Source of the DNA: Nannocystis punicea
GTDB lineage: Bacteria > Myxococcota_A > Polyangia > Nannocystales > Nannocystaceae
Length of the DNA stretch: 64,000 bases
Reading direction: 5' to 3'
Assembly (NCBI RefSeq): GCF_026965555.1
Contig: NZ_CP114040.1
Coordinates: 744,001 to 808,000 of the forward strand
Shown here: positions 59,853 to 64,000 of the stretch, piece after piece
Position numbering within the stretch: position 1 is the first letter of the stretch
How the letters are laid out: each line of letters starts with the position of its first letter
Position numbers and translations under genes: made by a program
Notes under the pieces: model-generated
Database searches by the model: none
Told to the model about the DNA's origin: nothing
Seen by the model: the letters and a program-made list of their open reading frames with translations, nothing else

Positions 59853-61247
59853 ATGAGGAGTACTTATCGGGGAGGGTGGAAACCAGATCTCCCAGAGCCG
59901 TCGCAGCAATCGTCGTCGTCCTCTCAGACCCTGCCGACCCCGCCGACCCCGCCGTCGCAGCATACGACGACGTCGACGCATACGACGACGTCGACGCATC
60001 CGACATCGGAGCATACGACGACGTCGACGCATCCGTCGTCGGAGCATACGACGACGTCGACGCATCCGTCGTCGGAGCATACGACGACGTCGACGCATCC
60101 GTCGTCGCAGCATACGTCGTCGTCGCAGCATACGACGACGTCGCAGCATACGTGGTCGTCGGCGTCACGGCATGAGCACCCCGGGTCCACGGAGCCCAGG
60201 CCATCACTCCTCGGCCTCGGGCGCGGGGCCACGGCATCGACCCTCCCGAGCTCCCTCATCGGCCCACCGTCGCAAGCCGCTTCGCTGTCGTCGCAAGGCG
60301 CTCCGCTGTCGCTTTTCGCGCCGGCGAAACCTTCCTCGGCCGGCGGGGCATGGGCGATGGGGCAAGGGATCACTTCGGGTGTCGGTACCACGCCGCGGAT
60401 CTCTTACCAGCGGGGGTCGACCGTCTCCACTTCCACCTCGGAGAAAAAATCAGGGCAAACCGCTCCGAATACGCAGGAGGAAGGCAAGGCCGACGACAAT
60501 GACAGCAAGAACGCTGCCGGCAGCGATCCCTTGCGGGAGCTGATGGACGCGGCCGAGAGGATGAGCAAGGGCGTTCGGAGTCGTCTGAGGCCGGACAACA
60601 TCCTGGTCGGCGGCGAGGTCGAGCGGTGGCCGCCGATGGGAGCGGCAGACAAGGCAGTAGACGGTGAAATACGCGGCGCCGGGTTCATGATGGCCGCGAA
60701 ACGCCATGTCGCCAAATCGCTCGTCAACGAGCGGCGAGGCCTCGGCAACTGCGGCGAGATGTCGACGGCCGTCCTGCGCGAACTCGTCGATTACCTGTTG
60801 CAGCACAGGAGGACCGCGCGCATCGACTCGATCCAGCAGGGCGACCACGAGTTCGTCGCGATCGATCCACCGAAGCCGGGCAACGGGATCTATCCCGGGA
60901 ATTTCTTGGATTGGCCCGAGGACTCCATCATCGTCGATCCCTGGATGGAGATCGTGTGCCCGGCGCCCGGCTACCCGGACGCGATGCGGGCGAAAGCCGC
61001 GGAGTGGGCGAGTCAGAACAAGACCATCGGCACCACCGTGATGGTCTCCAAGAAGAACGGTGGTAGGGATTGGGTGCCCAAGGAGTTGTCCCCGCAGGAG
61101 TTCGTCGATAGCATCCTGGGAAAGGGCGGCTGGACGAACACCAAGTCCCACGAGCTTGGTAGTCTCGAGAAGCTGAAGACGGAGATGGATCTCGCCATCC
61201 AATGGGTCGACGATTTGTACGCCAAGGCGGCCAAGACGTCGAACTGA
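59853..61247 (+). CDS. putative secreted toxin with papain-like Cys-His-Asp domain
   Basis: 464 residues from ATG 59853. Residues about 20-100 are a Ser/Thr/His repeat region of 11-residue units (EHTTTSTHPSS). A Ser/Ala/Pro-rich stretch follows to about 215. The C-terminal ~250 residues carry a thiol-hydrolase pattern: GNCGEMST (Cys300), GDHEFVAID (His332) and SIIVDPWMEIV (Asp362), the spacing of papain-like effector proteases and deamidases. The Cys-His-Asp set plus a long disordered front suggests a polymorphic toxin or injected effector. There is no obvious signal peptide, so export would be by a T6SS or similar. The gene 264 bases downstream is a candidate immunity gene. Confidence 0.55.
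   Translation: MRSTYRGGWKPDLPEPSQQSSSSSQTLPTPPTPPSQHTTTSTHTTTSTHPTSEHTTTSTHPSSEHTTTSTHPSSEHTTTSTHPSSQHTSSSQHTTTSQHTWSSASRHEHPGSTEPRPSLLGLGRGATASTLPSSLIGPPSQAASLSSQGAPLSLFAPAKPSSAGGAWAMGQGITSGVGTTPRISYQRGSTVSTSTSEKKSGQTAPNTQEEGKADDNDSKNAAGSDPLRELMDAAERMSKGVRSRLRPDNILVGGEVERWPPMGAADKAVDGEIRGAGFMMAAKRHVAKSLVNERRGLGNCGEMSTAVLRELVDYLLQHRRTARIDSIQQGDHEFVAIDPPKPGNGIYPGNFLDWPEDSIIVDPWMEIVCPAPGYPDAMRAKAAEWASQNKTIGTTVMVSKKNGGRDWVPKELSPQEFVDSILGKGGWTNTKSHELGSLEKLKTEMDLAIQWVDDLYAKAAKTSN
59930..60170. repeat. 33-bp tandem repeats encoding the Ser/Thr/His region
   Basis: Repeats of GAGCATACGACGACGTCGAC followed by GCATCCGTCGTCG encode EHTTTSTHPSS units within the putative toxin gene. At least three are near-perfect, with shorter degenerate ones on both sides (QHTTTSTH, QHTSSSQHTTTS). 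The array is in frame. Confidence 0.85.
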
Positions 61248-61511
61248 GCGCACCCGCCGCGAAGGGCGTGCGCCGCGAGGGCCGTCTGCGTCGACCTCGG
61301 GGGGGTCGACGAGCAGCTCGATGCCCTCGCCAAGCTCGACGCCACGTCGGCTCGCCGCCGGACCTTCAGCCTGGTCTGCCCCCACCTCGGGATGGGCGCG
61401 ATGATGCCGAGGCAGTCGACGGATTTCGCCCGATTGCCTTGCAGAAATCCACGGGTTGACTTTCGCCGGGCGCGCGACGAAGCTCGGCCGCCGGAGCAGG
61501 CGAGGATCGAT

Positions 61512-62105
61512 ATGGGTTGGAATTTCGGCGGCGTCGTCATCGATTTCGACTTTCGCAGCGTGGTCGACGAGCTCTTGGAGCCGGCGGACCGGCGATTCAT
61601 CAACGGCCGCGAGACGCCCGAGGAGAGGCGGCAGAAGGCGTTGATGGACGTGGGCACGCTCGTCCTGCGGCTCCTCGGGTACGGCGCGGACGTGGCCGAT
61701 GCGCCGATCGAGTTCTCCGACGCGGCGAGCGCGTCGTTCGAGGATTACGCGGTGGGGGAGATCGGCGGCAAGACGATCGTCCTCGGCGCAGGCATCGCGC
61801 TCGCTCAGGAGACGGCGGAGCTGGTGGAGCGCCTCGCCGCCATCTCGCGCGAGCGCGGCGCGGTGCTCGTATTCTGGTTCAACGACGCCTCGGGCAGCTA
61901 CATGTTCTCGGTCTTTCGCGACGGCGCGCGGGTCCGTTTCCGCAGCACCGGCCCCGGCCTCTCGGGCGACGAGGGGGAGCGCGTCGCGGGCGAGCCCCAG
62001 GCGCCCTGCCATGGGCACGATTACGAGATGGCAGTGCTCGAAGCGTTCGTGGGGCGCCCGTTCCGGGAGCTCGAGCACCTGCAGATGGAGCGCTTCGACG
62101 CGTAG
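61512..62105 (+). CDS. hypothetical protein, candidate immunity partner
   Basis: 197 residues from ATG 61512 (MGWNFGGVVIDFDFRSVVDE). Soluble, acidic, alpha/beta (FSDAASASFEDYAVGEIGGK, AVLVFWFNDASGSYMFSVFR). The frame is open further upstream to 61392 and beyond, but the composition before 61512 is Arg/Pro-rich. Small acidic proteins placed directly after a putative toxin gene are typical immunity proteins. This role is inferred from context only; no immunity family is recognised. Confidence 0.5.
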   Translation: MGWNFGGVVIDFDFRSVVDELLEPADRRFINGRETPEERRQKALMDVGTLVLRLLGYGADVADAPIEFSDAASASFEDYAVGEIGGKTIVLGAGIALAQETAELVERLAAISRERGAVLVFWFNDASGSYMFSVFRDGARVRFRSTGPGLSGDEGERVAGEPQAPCHGHDYEMAVLEAFVGRPFRELEHLQMERFDA

Positions 62106-62173
62106 CGGCGGCCTCCGTCGATTGTGAATAGCCGCGGCTCCGGATACCTGGCCCGGAATCGCGGCCGATCGCG

Positions 62174-62809
62174 TCAGCGCGCCCGGTCGCCCATCTCGCC
62201 GGTCGCCGGAGGGTTGTTCTTGTGCGGCTCGGGCTCCTTCGGCGTCCTGGGGTCCTGCGAGCCGGTCGGCGGAGGGGTGTTCATCGTGCCCTGCTGGTTG
62301 CGGGTGCCGGTCGGCGGATCGACGCCCATCTCGCCCTGCTGGCCGTTGGGGCCGACCGGCGGATTGGGGCCCTGCGGATCGCGAATGCCGTCCGGCCGAG
62401 GGGTGCCCATCGCGCCCTGCCCGGTCGGGGTATTCCGCGTACCCTTCTGCTCCGAGGGCGGATTCTGGCCCATCGAGCCCTGCGGCGTATCGCGGGTCTC
62501 GACGTTGCGGCCCAGGCCGACGTCGCCCGGGGCGGTGTCGGACGGGCGTTGCGAGCTCGGCGTGCCCATCGAGCCTGGCGACGCGTTCGGGCCGCCGACT
62601 GCGCCGCCTTCCGCGGGCGTCGGGCTCGAGCTGTCGGCGCCGCCCTGGCCGCTCAGGCCGCGGGGCGGGCCCTGCGTGCGGGTGTAGACCGTAGAGCGGT
62701 CCGACTTGTCGGCGGGGGCGTCACGGGGGCGGCTCTGGCAGCCGGCGGCCGGCGCGATCAGCAGCAGCGTGAGCAGCCAGCGGGATTGATTGCACCACGG
62801 AATCATCAC
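62174..62809 (-). CDS. Pro/Gly/Asn/Gln-rich lipoprotein
   Basis: 211 residues from ATG 62809 (62806 is also ATG). Signal peptide WLLTLLLIAPAAGC with the lipobox Cys at 24. The mature part is almost entirely low complexity, with loose repeats of the type GxMGxxPxxGxRDPQGxNPP (for example PQGSMGQNPPSEQKGTRNT and QQGEMGVDPPTGTRNQQGT). It is probably disordered or a filament-like surface protein. No catalytic motif. It faces the candidate immunity gene tail to tail. Confidence 0.75.
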   Translation of the reverse strand: MMIPWCNQSRWLLTLLLIAPAAGCQSRPRDAPADKSDRSTVYTRTQGPPRGLSGQGGADSSSPTPAEGGAVGGPNASPGSMGTPSSQRPSDTAPGDVGLGRNVETRDTPQGSMGQNPPSEQKGTRNTPTGQGAMGTPRPDGIRDPQGPNPPVGPNGQQGEMGVDPPTGTRNQQGTMNTPPPTGSQDPRTPKEPEPHKNNPPATGEMGDRAR

Positions 62810-62942
62810 AGTCCTCCTCGCATCAATGGCGGGGCCGATTCGCGGGTCCCCGCGCGGTCACGAAAACGTACCGCGGGCGGCTCGCTCCGCAAGCTCAGGC
62901 GAGGTCGATCACGGCGGGCGGTCGGCGGCGAATCGGGCCAGT

Positions 62943-63833
62943 TCAACTCGCTCCGAGGCCGGGCGACTGCGGCGCGTGCGGGTGGGGCGGCTCGCCGTGC
63001 GGGCTGCGGGCGGCCCACGCCTCGAACTCGACCGGGTCGTGGGCACACAGGACGCGGACCTCGTCGCGGCGCTGATACACCAGGTCGCGCAGGCGCTGCT
63101 GATTGCGCAGTCGGGCCCGGCGATCGACCTCCATCATCGCCTGATAGGCGCGCAGGCCCAGCGGGCAGTGGACGCGGTCGGTGTTGAGCTCGCCGCGGTA
63201 GAAGTACGCGTCGCCGGCGTGCAGCAGCCAGCCTTCCCCGGTCTGCACCGCCACCCCGGCGTGACCGGCGGTGTGGCCCACCAGCGGGATCAGCAGGAGC
63301 TCCGGCGGCAGCCCCACCAGCCCGCGCACGCACTCGAAGCCGAACCAGGCCTCGCCTTCCTGCGGCGAGTAGGTCTGCCACGAGCCCGCGGTCGACCACT
63401 GCTGCGGCCGGTAGCGGCCGCGGGCGATCGCCCCGACCCGCTGCTGGGCGGCGTCGGCCTCGTCGGCGAGCAGGTGCACCTGGGCGTGCGGGAAGTCGGC
63501 GAGGCCGCCCGCGTGGTCGAAGTCGAGGTGCGTCAGGACGATGTGGCGGACATCGCGGGGCGACAGGCCCAGGCGCTCGATCTGCCGGACGGCCGTCTCG
63601 TCCTCGTCCAGGCGCGGGCGCATCATGCCGACGAAGAAGCGGCTGAGGCGGGTGGTCGGGCTCTGGATGTCCTCGAGGCCGAGCCCGGTGTCGACCAGCA
63701 CCAGGCCGCGGTCGGTCTCGAGCAGCAGACAATGACAGGTGAGCCGCGCCGGGCCGGGGTCGTCCGCCGGCTTTCCCATCAATCGCCCGCCGTACGGGCA
63801 CATGGTTCCACAATTGAGGTGATGAATGCGCAC
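62943..63833 (-). CDS. metallo-beta-lactamase-fold hydrolase
   Basis: 296 residues from GTG 63833, chosen because CGGAG lies about nine bases upstream and the family consensus begins at VRIHHLNCGTMCPYGG; an in-frame TTG at 63878 would add 15 residues. The metal ligands are present: THLDFDHAGG (the HxDxDH variant of HxHxDH), VGHTAGH and HAGDAYF. LLETDRGLVLVDTGLG is also typical. The family hydrolyses esters, lactones or thioesters; the nearest architectures include quorum-quenching lactonases, but the substrate cannot be told. Confidence 0.85.
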   Translation of the reverse strand: MRIHHLNCGTMCPYGGRLMGKPADDPGPARLTCHCLLLETDRGLVLVDTGLGLEDIQSPTTRLSRFFVGMMRPRLDEDETAVRQIERLGLSPRDVRHIVLTHLDFDHAGGLADFPHAQVHLLADEADAAQQRVGAIARGRYRPQQWSTAGSWQTYSPQEGEAWFGFECVRGLVGLPPELLLIPLVGHTAGHAGVAVQTGEGWLLHAGDAYFYRGELNTDRVHCPLGLRAYQAMMEVDRRARLRNQQRLRDLVYQRRDEVRVLCAHDPVEFEAWAARSPHGEPPHPHAPQSPGLGAS

Positions 63834-64000
63834 GACGAACTCCGAGGTGAAACTGGGCGGCAGTGGCCGGCGCGTCAAATCCGAGCCCGCACCCGCCCAG
63901 GGCCGCGCGCCGCCAGGGCCGCGCCGGCCCCACGTTGGGCGAGGGGCGCGGACGGCGAACGCGGAGGCGCCGTCGAGCCTGGCGCAGGGTCGACTGCGAG

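Noticed and set aside
59853-60170. CRISPR-like array in the 33-bp repeats
   Set aside because: Units are contiguous, without spacers, and in frame with a protein.
62806-63933. Alternative - strand frame over the beta-lactamase-fold gene
   Set aside because: Arg/Pro/Ala-rich shadow; the adjacent frame has all metal-binding motifs.

Overview
The window is GC-rich DNA (roughly 70% by eye) that looks like a delta-proteobacterium in the broad sense, most likely a myxobacterium of the Nannocystaceae type. This is inferred from the gene content: several Ser/Thr protein kinases, many lipoproteins with Ser/Thr-rich linkers behind the lipobox, RCC1-, kelch-, LRR- and Sel1-type surface proteins, a multi-PAS/GAF histidine kinase and a PLP decarboxylase carrying EF-hands. 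No rRNA or tRNA gene and no CRISPR array was recognised.

1-17.4 kb is a defence island. It opens with the 3' part of a type 2 BREX (Pgl) operon on the + strand (end of pglY, then pglZ, brxD and brxHI), each gene overlapping the next by 1-4 bases. An IS3-family element (about 6651-8743) lies directly behind it, with a programmed-frameshift site between orfA and orfB and three 147-bp repeats in an unusually long leader. Remains of a tyrosine integrase and a WG-repeat gene follow. A complete Wadjet (jetABCD) operon on the - strand, 17370 down to 9835, closes the island.

17.6-30 kb holds a kinase-ECF sigma pair, a frameshifted small gene, a striking nested inverted-repeat element (20679-20904), a Fis-like HTH protein, a PfkB-type sugar kinase, an LRR lipoprotein, a large helical protein whose 3' end is duplicated in tandem behind it, an RCC1 lipoprotein and a DUF1349-like lipoprotein. 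30-46 kb holds an AraC regulator, a PLP decarboxylase fused to EF-hands, an envelope cluster (DUF4398, OmpA, DUF3309), a tandem double-domain Ser/Thr kinase with two downstream partners, and a secreted VWA-like lipoprotein.

46.26-49.79 kb is a clear compositional island of lower GC. It carries an HD-domain protein and, four bases later, a second protein with a paralogous but HD-degenerate N-terminus fused to an Hsp90-type GHKL ATPase. This two-gene cassette is the best candidate for an uncharacterised, probably defensive, system. 50-64 kb returns to ordinary composition: a kelch lipoprotein, a Sel1/Cys-rich lipoprotein, an orphan PAS-GAF histidine kinase, a DHRxxDG acyltransferase, two decayed copies of one SDR gene, a probable papain-like (Cys-His-Asp) secreted toxin with a candidate immunity protein, a Pro/Gly/Asn-rich lipoprotein and a metallo-beta-lactamase-fold hydrolase.

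Several dispersed repeats tie the accessory parts together: a solo terminal inverted repeat of the IS at 53.74 kb, a 120-bp direct repeat at 49.85 and 53.83 kb, and a family of 16-nt hairpins of the form NTGTC-N6-GACAN.
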